Assembly (NCBI GenBank): GCA_023213395.1
Contig: CM041465.1
Coordinates: 82,777,741-82,841,740 of the forward strand
Length of the DNA: 64,000 nucleotides
DNA from: Cycas panzhihuaensis
Lineage: Eukaryota > Cycadophyta
Direction of reading: 5' to 3'
Every line of letters begins with the position of its first letter. Position 1 is the stretch's first letter. Below are positions 21,184-32,388 of this stretch, one piece after another. The notes below the pieces were generated by a model. It did no database searches and was not told where the DNA came from. It saw nothing but the letters and a program-made list of their open reading frames with translations. The position numbers were made by a program, and so were the translations under genes.

Positions 21184-22900
21184 TATCTAAGTTCAGATCC
21201 ACCCAAAGAAGAAGATCAGTAGGAGGAGCATAAAAATTGGATTTTTTTCTTTTCCCTTAAGCGATTCTGAGAACCCTCTTGTGCTTTCATTTATGTTTTT
21301 TGTGTTGTTATTATTTTCTAAAATCCTACAATCAGTTGCAAGTGGGTAACAAGATCCCTCCCTCCCATATCCCCTAGTTGTTAGGTAGAGACCCGATGGT
21401 GAGGGTCTTTAAACATCACAGGGATCTATCATTTTTAGCCAAGTGTACATGGGTATATGCTTGTGCATGGAGCAAAGTAAATAACACTGCTTATGTAGGC
21501 CTTAGACAAAACCTAGCTATGGAATTGAGCCTCCACGTACCTTCGGGTATATCAGAGGACCCTTACAAGTTCCCCTTGCCTTACCTAGTTTAGGAAAACT
21601 GTTGGCCGCTTGTCCTTTGCAATGCACTAGTTAACGGTTAGTGCCAAAAAGCTACTGTTCATGAAAACCCCAACACAACTATCGTGGCTACAGGAATGGA
21701 TTTCCTTCAAAGTTGGTGCCTTGAGACATTGGGCCGAGTGGTAGTAATGACTGGGAAGTTTATCAAGGGGCCTGTAGAACCAGGTACACCCTATAGGTAC
21801 TTCCAAATATAATACAAAATTGCTAAGACTGTTGTACATGTAAATATAAATTGTTGAGGCTATTGTATATCCGAATATAAATTGTTGATACTGCTATACT
21901 TCCTACTAATAATCCTACAATATAATAATAACACAAGCTTGTGATATGAGCACCAAATTCTAAATACTTCCTATCCAAATCTTTAACACAGTTTTTTGAG
22001 TCCAGTACCTAGTTGAGTCCAACCTTTAGTCCAACATCCACCTCACCTCTCAAAAAAAAAAAAAAAAGAAGAAAAAGGAGTCCATAGAGTCACTTCAAGA
22101 AATATTTGTTCAATTGAAATGAAACCTATATCAGTAGAGTCAGGACAAGAGTATTGGGCCATAAATTTTACCCTAGTCACATATACATCTTATTTTAATT
22201 AGCGCATTGTGTTGATCGTTGAGTTAGCAAAATCTCAACCTATTTTTTTAGCAAAAAATGATAGGTGGGCCCCACTGGCTAAAAAATCACACATAATTTT
22301 ACCTGCATCATCCTGATGAGCTCATTGCGCTCGTCGTGGTGCACTAAGTGGGATTGTTACCAAATTTGCACCCTACCTAAGCTTATTTGGACCCAGGAGT
22401 TTAATAGGCTATAAACACCTCCACCTCCACCGTTCTACACTATTCCCACCTCTTGAATCTTTTTCTTACTCTCTCATGCCCTTTCTTGGTGACTTTTTCT
22501 TCTCCCCTTAATACCTCTTCTTTGTATTCCCTTATTCACAAAAGTGGTAGTTACAAGTACAATGACTGCCATACAAGCCGACAAGATCTAGGAACTCGAA
22601 ACATAGGTCGTCAACATCAACACCAATATGAAACAAAATAAAGACAACTTGTCCAAAGACATTGCCAACCTCAATAACAGTCTCACAATAGTGACCGAAA
22701 AATTCACCACATAGATGGAAAATGTTAACATAGAGGTCACCAAATTTTTGGTAGCTATGGCTAGCATGCCCTTTTCCTCAAACTCAACAAGGGATCACCT
22801 CCACCGATACCTCCAACAAGTGGACCATCTCCACCAGGACCATCGTTGTTTACACCAAGGCAAAACCAATGGCATCATAAGCTCAACATACCCATATTTG
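21184..22900 (+). other. RT-E leader and gag N-terminal region
   Basis: No clear frame before about 22450. An A16 run sits near 22056. Between 22450 and 22900 short frames such as the one at 22715-22975 are rich in Ser and Thr and probably belong to gag. The long leader may contain an unrecognised insertion. Confidence 0.4.
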
Positions 22901-23600
22901 ATCCTGATCTCAACAGGGACTCGACCAGAAGTTGGATTAGTAAGCTTGAGTCCTATTTTGCCCTCAAGCCTATAGCCCTTGACGAGTAGCTAACCTTTGC
23001 TTCCTTTCACTTGGAAGGCAAGGCTCACCATTGGCTCCATTGGTGGTAGAAAAAGAACCTTATTCACACACAGGCCCTATTTTGTAATAACTTTTTCAAA
23101 TAATACGAGGATATGCGGAATCAATCCTTCTTTAGCCAATTCACTCAGTTAAAGCAAACAACTATGGTTGAAACATACACATAAGAATTCCAGGCACTTC
23201 AGAACAGAGTCTTCTAGTAGCTTGATCACCAAACGCTCATTGAAATATACATGTCTGGACTGAAGGAGCACATTCAAATGTGCCTAAAGACACTTACCCT
23301 TCGAACTTTGTGGGATGCCATCTCCATGGCCAAGGTTGTAGAAGAAGAGTTTGCAACAAAGTGTCAATCCAACTTTCGACAAGATTTTGGTTGGTACCAG
23401 CACTCCTAGTTTATCGATCAACAATGCCCATGACCTCTGGAGACCAACCAACAACAACCTTCAACAACACCTCCTCTTGACCCAGTTTGTGTACCTCTAG
23501 AAGAAGCTAATAGAAGGATGAAGGCTAGCCTCTGTATGAAATGCTCGAAGAAATGGACCCCCAATCATAATAGGGAGTGTAAAGCCAAAAGAATGATCTG
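22900..23600 (+). pseudogene. RT-E gag with zinc knuckle (degenerate)
   Basis: The frame reads a retrotransposon Gag core: A-H-H-W-L-H-W-W near 23025, a F-S-Q-F-T-Q-L-K-Q segment, ALQNRV near 23200 and YMSGLKEHIQ near 23255. A nucleocapsid knuckle with CMKC, then W-T-P-N-H and REC, lies at about 23535-23585. Several TAG and TAA stops break it. Confidence 0.8.
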
Positions 23601-23759
23601 TACCATTGATGCCAATTTGGAAGATGACTGAGATACCAATCATGAAGGGCCTAATCAAGAGTTGATGAGATCCCCCCTCAAGACCTTTCTCAGCCACTAG
23701 AACCTGAGGCCTCACTATCAATTGTCTCCTTTGTGTCATGTCCAAAACCCCTCCGTGTC

Positions 23760-24120
23760 AAGGGAACACTTAGGCAAATGCCTATTACTATCCTAATCGA
23801 CGATGGTGCGATGCTAAACTTTATTAACATATACTTACCAACTAGACTTGTACATAGTACCCAAAACTAGGTTCACTTGTTCTCTACTTGGACATCTTTC
23901 CCTCCATTGTGTAGAAACAATAAAAAATGTACAAATGCAAATAGGCGCATGCATCCTAATGTTCGATTTTTATGCCCTATCTATAGGAGGGTCTAATGCC
24001 ATCCTTGGGGTCCAATGGCTTCAAACATTAGGAACATACAACATAAATTATTTTTCTAACAATCCATTCATATTATTTAAAGACAACCATGGGCAAACCC
24101 ATAAACTCCATGGGATATAG
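23760..24120 (+). pseudogene. RT-E aspartic protease (degenerate)
   Basis: IDDGAMLNFIN near 23797-23830 stands where the family has VDSGATHNFI, so the catalytic loop is altered from DSG to DDG. GVQWLQTLG follows near 24010, as usual for gypsy proteases of this type. Confidence 0.78.
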
Positions 24121-24329
24121 ACTCCCCTTAACAAACTTATCTCCCCTAGCAAAATGTGTCGACATTTGAATAATGGTGTCAAATACATAGTCTGTATCAA
24201 CAACATTGAAGTGCACATCACAACCAAACTTGAAATCCAAAATTTAATCCCCAAATACCAGTCTGTTTTTTCACCCATTTGTGCTACTACACCTCTAGAT
24301 CGTGGATTCCATCACTCAATTGAACTAAA

Positions 24330-25600
24330 AATCCCCACGGTCTAATTAGCCCAAGGCCATATCGAAACTGGTATTTTCAAAAGAATGAGATTGAAAGAAT
24401 AACCACTGAACTTATGGACATGGGAGTTATCCAGCCAAGCAAAAGTCCTTACGTAGCTCCGATTGTCCTAGTCCAGAAAAAAGATGGCTCATTCTACCTA
24501 TGTGTAGACTATAGGGAGCTTAGAAAATTACCATTAAAAATAAGTTCCCAATGCCCAAGATCGATCATATGCTTGATGAGATCTATGGCGCAACCATATT
24601 TTCTAAGCTTGATCTTCAATCTAGCTGTTGCTAAATCCCCATCGCCCTATAAGATCGCCAAAAACTGCATTCCATACACATCTTGGTCACTTTGAGTTTT
24701 AGGTCATGTCCTTTAGTCTTTGTAATGCCCCAACCACATTCCAAGCCCTCATGAGTAAGATGTTTGCCCCATACTTTATGCAAATTTGTCATTGTATTTT
24801 TTGATGATATCCTTGTCTACAACTCTGGGATGCTCCATCATCTCAAGCATTTGGAAAAGGTCCTCCAAATCCTTGCACAACAAAAGCTTTATGACAAACT
24901 ATTGAAGTGTGAATTTGGTAAGGCAATGTTGCAATACCTAGGACACATCATCTCCTCAGGGGATGTTTGAGTTGACCTTGAGAAAATTTCCACTATCACA
25001 TCATGGCCAATGGCTAAAAACTTAACACACCTTCGTGCCTTCTTCAACCTTATGGAATTCTACAAATGATTTATCTACAACTATGCCTCCATTGTTTCCC
25101 TACTAACGAACTTGCTTTGCAAGGACTCCTTTCAATGGTCCCCAGTAGTAGAGGATGCGTTCAACCATCTTAAGGCCATCATGACCTCAACCCCAGTCCT
25201 AGCCACTTCGGATTTTTCACAACAATTCTAGCTTGAATGTGATGCCTTAAGATTTGGATTAGGTGTTGTCCTTAATTAAAACTTTCACCCAATTGCCTTC
25301 AAAAACCATAAGCTTGAGGACCATGAGTGCAAGTTGTCCACCTATCAAAAAGAGATGAAGGCCATTATACACGTAGTTGACAAGTAGCACTAGCATCTCC
25401 TTGTCTTGACATTCACCATTCTTATAGACCACTATAGCCTTTGAACCCTCCTAGATCAACCAACCCTATCGGAGGAACAAGCCAAGTGGCTTTATCGCCT
25501 ACAAGTATTTGATTTTAGTATAACATATAAAAAGGGGAAGGATAAGGTTGTTGTTGACACTCTTTCTTGTCTTCCCCTTGAGCTCACAATTTAGGCGATC
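24330..25600 (+). pseudogene. RT-E reverse transcriptase and RNase H (degenerate)
   Basis: RT motifs appear in order: GVIQPSKSPYVAPIVLVQKK and CVDYREL (24420-24520), a damaged palm (24560-24740), FFDDILVY (about 24797-24820) and the QYLGHIIS tail (about 24930). RNase H follows with ECDALRFGLG near 25230 and the YQKEMKAI segment near 25345. Frameshifts occur around 24540, 24700 and 25060. Confidence 0.85.
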
Positions 25601-25787
25601 AACAAACCCAAACCTACATGGCTCACAAACTTGACAACTACCATCTAGTCCCAACTAGATAATGCCCAATGGTCAACAAAACCCCTCACACAAAAGGACT
25701 AGTTTCTCCATAATGACCTCCTGTTGTACAAAAAACATATTTGCGTTTACCCTTCTGCCCCTTTCGTTTCTCAAATCGTGTTTGAAT

Positions 25788-26433
25788 TGTTGAGAATACA
25801 AGGTCCCAACCCTTTAGCTGCCACCAAGATCTATTGCATTCTTGCAACTAGTTGCAGAAATCGAAACTTAAAATTACATGCAAGTTCTAAAATCAAAGAT
25901 TATACAATAACATGAAAATGAAATCCAAACATCACATATGCACCCAATGTAACGTGGTAAAACCCTAGCAGTGTGTTAGGGAAACATCCACACAGGAAAG
26001 GTATCAATCTTTATTGTTGTAGAATGGAGAAATAGTACATCTCAATAGCAGAGTGCTTTTAGGAACAACAACCAGTCACCGCCCTCATCACGGTACATTA
26101 CATTACATACAGCATAATAAGAAAAAGCCCTAAATCGGGCTATATGAGAGGGACATCCAAGGCATGAATCTCAACCATAGAATCTAGGGTATTTGTATCG
26201 ACGACCCTGATTCTCTTTACATTTTAATATGGTTTACAGGGCTAATTTTTTGAGTCGGGGGCTATTGCCTCCGAACCCCCTCTTAGCGGGGGGCATTCCA
26301 TGCCCCCCGCACCCCTTGGCCAAGGGGGGCTCCCGCCACCCTTGGAACCCCCCGAGAAAGATTAGGGGGGGAAACCGCGCCGAAAACATGCCAAACTTTT
26401 AGCCCCAAAATATTGTTGTCACAATATCCAACA
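25788..26433. repeat. RT-F: solo LTR inserted in RT-E integrase
   Basis: The 646-bp insert starts TGTTG and ends CAACA (5-bp inverted termini), is flanked by TGAAT and TAAAT (one mismatch), and has no internal coding sequence. RT-E integrase reads on both sides. ACGTGGTAAAACCCTAG near 25951 resembles a motif common in plant copia LTRs; RT-L has a similar ACGTGGAAAAACCC at 47080. The strand is undetermined but probably minus. Confidence 0.82.
26286..26327. repeat. GC-rich stem-loop pair in RT-F
   Basis: 26286-26310 is a perfect hairpin with 11-bp arms (GCGGGGGGCAT) and a 3-base loop. 26312-26327 is a perfect 16-bp palindrome, CCCCTTGG followed by CCAAGGGG. The block 26255-26375 is strikingly GC-rich in an AT-rich window. 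Confidence 0.93.
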
Positions 26434-27688
26434 TAAATATTATTCCTCCCTTATTGGCGGCCACTCGGGTTTTTATAAGACTTGCTGACTCATTCACACT
26501 AATTTTTACTGGCCACATATGAAGTTGACAATCCTTACATTTGTGGCAAAATGTGACATATGCTAGTGCAACAAAGTCAACACAAAAGCCCAACTCGATC
26601 TTCTCCAACCCTTAAACATTCACCAGAGCAAATGGCAAGACATTGCACTGGACTTTATCATGAGCCTTCCATTATCTGCTAAGTTTGAATCTATTTGGGT
26701 CATCATAGATAGGCTAACCAAATATGCTCATTTTCTGCTAGTACACACCTCCTATAAAGTCATCTACCTTGTTGATACATGCATTCAATCTATTTTCCAC
26801 CTCATGGGTTTCCGTCAACAATTGTATGTGACCAAGATACAAAATTTACTAGCCTGTTCTTGTAAGAGCTTTTTCGTGGCTTAGTAGCTTGTTCAACATG
26901 AGCTCAACCTATCATCTTGAAACCATTGGACAATTTGAGGTCTTCAACAAAACTCTAGGAACATACTTGCTTTGCTTTATCTCAAAACACCAAAGTAAAT
27001 GGTCCTCCTAGTTTATGCTTCCTAAGTATTGGTATAACTCCTCCCACCACTCTGCCATTGGCATGTCGCCATTTATGGCTCTATATGGGTACCCACCATC
27101 TTCCCACCGCACCCTTGCAACCAACCTCCGAACAACAATTGTCTATCAAAAATTAGAAGACATGGATCAAATCTTGCACATTCTCAAGCAAAACCTAGTT
27201 TTTGCACAAAATCGGATGAACCAGTGGCTGACTACACTGTTCTGATCAAGAATTTGTAATAAGTGACATGGTGTTCCTTCAACTTCAACTGTACAAGCAA
27301 CATTCTCTCCATAAGAATAAAAATCACAAGCTCAAGCCTCGCTACTATGGTCCATATAAAGTTATTCAAAGTATTGGTCAAGTTGCTTATGCCCTTGAGC
27401 TCCCACCCGACACCAAAATCTATCATGTTTTTCATGTCTCTTGCTTGAAAAAGTATCTTGCCAAAGTTGTTATTCCCTAGAATACTCTCCTCATTCTTGA
27501 TGAAGAATAAGTCTTCATGGTGCCTCTAGATCACATCTTGGCTACAAGGCAATGCCGTTTTCATAGTTGGGCCATCTTCAAGTATTTGGTATAATGGGTC
27601 TGTTGTGATCCGAAAGAGGCAACATGGGAATCAATAGAATTTGTGAATTGGTATCTACATCTCCTTCATTTCATGGACTCAACATCTT

Positions 27689-27701
27689 AGGGGAGGGGAC
27701 C
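27689..27701 (+). other. RT-E polypurine tract
   Basis: AGGGGAGGGGACC directly precedes the 3' LTR, as expected for plus-strand priming. Confidence 0.75.
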
Positions 27702-28096
27702 TGTTACATAATTGTTTGCTAAACTGTGGAGCTTGACTGCTGGCACATGTGACCCAGTAACTAGATTGTTAGTGTTGGCCATTAACTTTTGTGCACAGGT
27801 CATTTAGTCTTGCCAATAGTATTGTAGGCCACTTCTCTCACCAATAAGATTCTATATAAAGTGGTCATCATTGCCTATTTAAGTCTCGAAAAATGTACAT
27901 GGTTCATTATGTTGAAAGAATATCAAGAGATCATATACTTGTACGTTTTGGTGCCCATTTGGTCTTCAAATTTGTGCTCATTTTTGTATTTGGTTTACTT
28001 ATTTTGCTAAAGTGAATGATTTAAGCCATTATCTTGTGTTCTTTTGATCTTCTAATCTATTGTTGTATAAAGAATACTCAGGAAAGACACGTTCCA
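27702..28096 (+). repeat. RT-E 3' LTR
   Basis: It matches the 5' LTR along its length, from TGTTACATAATTG to GTTCCA, with a CTATATAAAG TATA box at about 27853. Confidence 0.92.
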
Positions 28097-28540
28097 ATAA
28101 ATGGTGAAGAGGGTGAGAGACTCCTAGGAGATTGGTTGGTTGGCAAGTAGTCCCTGACCCAAAATAGGAGTAATGTCAACTCAATAACCATGTGGGCAAT
28201 GGGAGTCTCTCAAAGTTGGTTCAAAGGCATTTTGACCCCTTCGATGGTGAGTTGCATGATTCAATCTAATCTAGGGATGAGGTTAGGGAAGGGAGTTGGC
28301 TCTAATCTCTCATATTCTCTTCATAAATATGATGACTCAATTAACTTCAATACATGACCCAAGAAAGAAGGTGGAGAACTGGGTGGAAGAGAATACAAGA
28401 GTTGACAACGGTCCCAAGAAAGTTTTACAAAAGGCCAACACGAATTATTGAACAATTAAAAGCAGAAGGGTGCTATCATTCTACTTAGACTTATATAGAA
28501 CCCAATTTTAAGTTTTTAGAGGAGCTTTAAGGGTAGGCCA

Positions 28541-28615
<75 letters not shown>

Positions 28616-29565
28616 AAACATTACATTCTTAGGTGACTACCTAAGAAAAAAGATACGTTATATACAAAGGGTAAGTGGAACAAGCTCCTCTTGGCCAACT
28701 AGTCTAATGGTGCCCATTGAACTCCGCAATGATGAGTTGCGTGGAACCTAAGGGAGGGAGTCTGGGCATTGGAAGGATCTAGGTTCTATACCCAATGCTA
28801 TTTAAGATGAGATGACTCAATAAAGATAGACTCAACACAAAACAAGGTTACAGGAGTTGATGGTTCGGGTATGAAACCCTCAACCTAAGCAAAAGAAGAT
28901 GGAGGCAATCTAAACACAACAAGCCCTGATGAAACAACATAAGGAGACCTATTCCCCAATAAGTCGAATGAGTGGATCTAATTTTTCCGTTTAAGAAGTG
29001 CCCATGCCTAGTAGTCATTGGCAATCTTCAATAGATAAAGTTTTCAAACAATTTTCTCATAATTCACTCATGGCATATACAATGGATGCTAATATCTCCA
29101 TTTACCCATATAAAAGTAGCCCCTCATAGTAGTGACTAATGTGGCCATTGTCACACTCATCACACTGATCTCGTGGCTTTACAATGCTGAAGATTTGTGT
29201 GGAAAATTCGAAGATGGTCAAACTCAACAACCCTATGCCTACGACTGGTCAACAAGCAACAATTTAAGAGATTCAGGAGGAAGTGAGTTCTCCATGAAGG
29301 TGGCTGATCAATCCTCATGAATACGGTATGATTCATGAGGGTGGGAGTGGCTCTAAATCCTAGGAATTCTTTAACTCATAACTCTTTTTAGGCTGAATGG
29401 AAGGGGAAGAATTCTTAGACTGTTTTCCTATGGTATTAGTATAACTCAGCCTCCAAAAAGGAAAGCATAAAGTAGAAAATAACATGTAAGTTTCTATTTA
29501 TACTAACCTATAGGGCAAGATTTTATTGATAGGCATTAAGTATCATGTTTTCCAAGTAGTTTGTT
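28097..29565. other. Unassigned DNA with a dinucleotide repeat
   Basis: No coding remnant recognised. It includes the TA/TG microsatellite and a small imperfect inverted repeat near 29313-29342 (CCTCATGAAT with ATTCATGAGG). Confidence 0.45.
28541..28615. repeat. (TA)n(TG)n microsatellite
   Basis: About 75 bp: TA repeats to 28552, then TG repeats interrupted once by TA, ending in ATATA. Confidence 0.97.
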
Positions 29566-29850
29566 TCATGTTTCTAGGAGCATGGAGTGGAAACAGTGAG
29601 CCAAATAGTGAATATAGCACAAAGCAGAGGTTAAAGTAGGGCTATGTGAAACACAACTACTAATAACTTGATCAACTAACAACTGCAAATTAGAGTAGAG
29701 GGCAACATACTTCACATTCGATGAAATGGAAAATCGCATGGCAACAATGATAGCTTCAAACTCAACCAAGTTATTGGTAGCATGATCAAGATACTTTCCA
29801 GTGACTTCAAAGAGATCTCTGTTGGAGTCTAGAATAATCTAGGCAGGCAC
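29566..29850 (-). pseudogene. RNase H-like fragment
   Basis: The minus strand encodes LDHATNNLVEFEAIIVAMRF and, further on, KYVALYSNLQLLVDQV. This is the E-A and S-D-x-Q-L-V pattern of type I RNase H, with the Asp of the last motif changed to Asn. It could come from a LINE or the second RNase H of a gypsy element. It is cut by the RT-G LTR at 29992. Confidence 0.6.
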
Positions 29851-29991
29851 AGATAGACATGATTTCCTTGGGAAGCACAATCCATGTAAATGGGCTAAGG
29901 TTGAATAGTTGACATGATGGTGACATAACATGTTTATCTAAAAGGTAAAGCAAAGCTTTGGGTAAGTAAATTGGTGGAAGAGGATAACTTT

Positions 29992-30527
29992 TGTGTGTAG
30001 AGGATTTTTGCAAACAATAATTCAGTACAAGATTGCAATCATCAGTATAATCGGGATTAGGATTATAATCAGGATTACAATCATAATCATGATCAAGACT
30101 CCAAGTGGTTAATGGATTGTAGTTGGAAGTACAATCAGGATAAAGATTATAGTTTTTTTAAAATTGAATTAACCATATACTAATTAGTTATTTTTACTAT
30201 TTTATAATGGAATGACAATTATAATTCTCAGGTGTATAAATATTAACTTTTGTTATAGTTAATATGACTCGTAGGTTAGGTCTCGTTTCTTTTTCTTGCT
30301 TGTAATGGCAATTGGTTGACTTCTCTTCTTGATTCTGATTCCACATTTTGTACTGTCTTGGAACTACATCTAGTTGTAAGAGAACTAGATGTAGTTCCCT
30401 CTTTAGTGACAAAGAAGCTATTGGATTGCATCAAATTTGACGTACATATTCTGAGATTGATATATGTATTCTTGTGTTTTTAAGGCCCTTTCAGTATAAT
30501 GATACAAGTTAGATAGCATAATACACA
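29992..30527 (+). repeat. RT-G left LTR
   Basis: U3 has a run of short repeats around GGATTATAATCAGGATTACAATC (30020-30140). A block at 30370-30400 with CTAGTTGTAAGAGAACTAGA matches the RT-B LTR block with CTGGTTGTGAGAGGACTAGA. Confidence 0.7.
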
Positions 30528-30545
30528 TTGTTTTCATTGCTTTTC
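30528..30545 (+). other. RT-G primer site, decayed tRNA-Asp-like
   Basis: TTGTTTTCATTGCTTTTC lines up with the RT-B site TTGGTTCCGTTGCCGGGT; most differences are C-to-T or G-to-A. Confidence 0.5.
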
Positions 30546-30714
30546 AATTGAACCTTGGGTGAAAGGCACAAAGATAATATGAACATTAAAGGCTAGGAGC
30601 AGATGAGGTCTCTCCATGCCCCCAAAGAATAATTTTAGAAGGAAGAGAGAAACACATTAGGAATGTAATGACCCTTGGGCGAACAAAAAGACACAAGGTG
30701 GCACACATAGACTA

Positions 30715-31200
30715 AGATTCTTTATTCCACAAAGGAGGCAGGTGAAGAGGAGACCACTTGCAAGGTCAACAGTAGCAAGGAAATCAACCCTAGAAGATAT
30801 AGAAGAAGATACAAAGTTTACAGAACTAGATGCTCCTAGACAACAAGTCCTAGTTTGAGATTTGCTTAAAGAAGTGAAAACACAAACGGGGATAGACATA
30901 AGAATTCCAGAAAAAGATTAACGGTATGCATTGGAGAAAGACTCTACAAGTGAAGGAAGCCAACGATCGAATACAGTGATGTAAAACTTCCTTGGAGACA
31001 TCCTATGGATCACACAAAAATATTTTAGAGGAAGGACTTGGCCTATTTTTGTGTTATCCATAGGATGTCTCCTAATAGAAGACTTCCTTTTTGGCTTGTG
31101 TGACTCGCCAACTTGTGACAGAGCTAAGCCATCACTCTTAGAAACCTCCATTAGTTTTGGAACAAATTCAACAATTGGAAGACCAACTTTGATAGGCATA
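30715..31200 (+). pseudogene. RT-G interior, upstream part of the extra coding region or gag tail
   Basis: A plus-strand frame reads a basic then acidic stretch (FIPQRRQVKRRP, then KSTLEDIEEDTKF) with stops, possibly matching the basic middle of the RT-B extra region. It contains a 29-bp inverted repeat at 30994-31072. I do not recognise the product. A minus-strand frame is open over 31199-30918, but I see no motif in it. Confidence 0.4.
30994..31072. repeat. Inverted repeat with 29-bp arms in RT-G
   Basis: Arms 30994-31022 and 31044-31072, starting GGAGACATCCTATGGAT and its reverse complement, differ at one position and enclose a 21-base loop. It lies inside coding remains, which suggests a template-switch event rather than a functional hairpin. 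Confidence 0.93.
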
Positions 31201-31213
31201 AAACAAAACCATT

Positions 31214-31640
31214 ATGACTAAGGAGAAGCTAGACTTTTTATGCCAATTCATCTTGGACTGGGTGGATGATGTATCTGTGATTGGGAAATAGATGGAAAAA
31301 TTTAAAGCACAATTTAGTTTACAGATTCCCTAAGGATTGGAAACTATAATTTATAAGTTAGGTGGATGGATATTTAAGACATATGAAGATTTGTAGGAAT
31401 GCAACCTACTATGGAGAAGAATACATGCCCTTCAAAGGGAATTAAAAGTTGCAAAGGATCTAACCAGGGATTTGCATGATGATATATCTCAGCTATAGAG
31501 TAGAGAACTAGTGAATAAAAAATAGTTGCTAGCCTAATATGATGTTTTGCAGCTCTATGACTTTGTCAAGGCAAAAGGATGGACACCACCACATTTAATT
31601 GTTCACCCAAATCTTGTCTACTTGCAGAGGGAAATGACTA
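31214..31640 (+). pseudogene. RT-G extra coding region, C-terminal part, homologous to RT-B 12204-12806
   Basis: A frame from ATG 31214 reads through several TAG and TAA stops to about 31640. LDFLCQFILDWVDDVSVIG, LGGWIFKTYEDL and a coiled-coil segment are in the same order and spacing as in RT-B, and both end near PPH. The coding frame is kept although the nucleotide sequence has drifted, which implies past purifying selection. It has no known domain; see the RT-B entry. Confidence 0.75.
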
Positions 31641-31786
31641 AATTCAAGCAAGCAAGGAGGGAAACATAGGAAGTGTTGAAAGGAAAGAGTTCGCGGCATT
31701 GAAGTTTCAAATTTTGGGAGGAAAGGAGAGTTGGGGGAAATTTTGAGGTCAAGTGAGGACACTTGATGGTGTTGTGATAGGGGAGA

Positions 31787-32388
31787 TGTATGCAGAGGAA
31801 AAGACTATAGTGCAAACAAAGTTCTAAATTGTAATATCGAGCATGAGCAAAGTGTTAGATTACAATCCAGAGTACGAATAGAGCCTTAGATTGCAATTTA
31901 GAGTGTGAGCAAAGGTGCAATCAAGATCCTAAATTGCAACTCGAGTTGCAATCAAGACCTTAAATTGCAACCCAAGGTGCTAGGAGGACCCTAGATTGCA
32001 ATTCAAAGCAGGAGCTTTGACTCCAATCACAACCTAGATTATAATTAGGAGTGTAATTAGTGAAGCAAACATAATTAAATGAGATTTCGACTAATTGTAA
32101 AATAAGGTAATTAGTTTGGTGAACGGAAGTAGTGTATATTTTCAGAATATAAATGTACTTTGGGTGCTAACTTAATCATCGGTTGGGTTAGGATTGATAT
32201 CTTCTTGTTGTAATAGTTGAAGTCGACTTTTGCCTATATTGGGTCCTCTTTTGTACTATTTCGAGACTGCGTCTGGTTGTGAGAGAACCAAATGCAGTGC
32301 TCGCTCTTGTGTACCTAAGTTGAATCACTTGTGTTCTTTCATTTGAATTTTATTGAATGTTCCGTCTAGTTAGATAGAGGAGCACACA
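31787..32388 (+). repeat. RT-G right LTR
   Basis: It starts TGTATGCAGAGGAAA. U3 holds repeated TTGCAAT and AGATTGCAA motifs (31800-32050). CTGGTTGTGAGAGAACC at about 32273 matches the RT-B LTR. It ends AGGAGCACACA. Confidence 0.72.

Larger units (their letters stand above)
25601..27690 (+). pseudogene. RT-E integrase and chromodomain (interrupted by RT-F)
   Basis: The integrase zinc-finger region is split by the solo LTR at 25788-26433. It resumes with GGHSGFYK and CDIC (26450-26570). Core acids are seen in DFIMSLP (26650) and VIIDRLTKYAHF (26700); the middle DSG-like motif near 26840 is damaged, and the C-terminal acid region near 26990 is partly lost. The C-terminal domain has KLKPRYYGPYKV and KIYHVFHVSCLKK (27330-27450). 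A chromodomain with W-V-C-C-D-P-K-E-A-T-W-E ends near 27690. It directed integration, perhaps to heterochromatin. Confidence 0.82.
20777..28096 (+). mobile_element. RT-E: decayed full-length Ty3/gypsy element
   Basis: LTRs of about 396 bp (20777-21173 and 27702-28096) flank gag, protease, RT, RNase H, integrase and a chromodomain-type C-terminus in canonical order on the plus strand. The flanking pentamers GTAAA and ATAAA differ by one base and are a likely target duplication. Frameshifts and stops are frequent, and a solo LTR (RT-F) splits the integrase zinc-finger region. The chromodomain places it with chromoviruses. Confidence 0.92.
29992..32388 (+). mobile_element. RT-G: shrunken relative of RT-B
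   Basis: Left LTR 29992-30527 (starts TGTGTGTAGAGG, ends TACACA) and right LTR 31787-32388 (starts TGTATGCAGAGG, ends GCACACA) flank only 1.26 kb. The left LTR is followed by a decayed tRNA-Asp-like site, and the right is preceded by the purine tract TAGGGGAGA. Gag and pol are gone, but the C-terminal half of the RT-B extra coding region remains. The LTRs are diverged and no target duplication is seen, so the copy is old. Confidence 0.75.

Noticed and set aside
26255-26375. GC-rich block as a CpG island or rRNA piece
   Set aside because: It lies within an LTR delimited by TGTTG/CAACA and consists of short palindromes without rRNA-like sequence.
28541-28615. TA/TG run as a promoter or regulatory site
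   Set aside because: It is an ordinary microsatellite with no adjacent gene.
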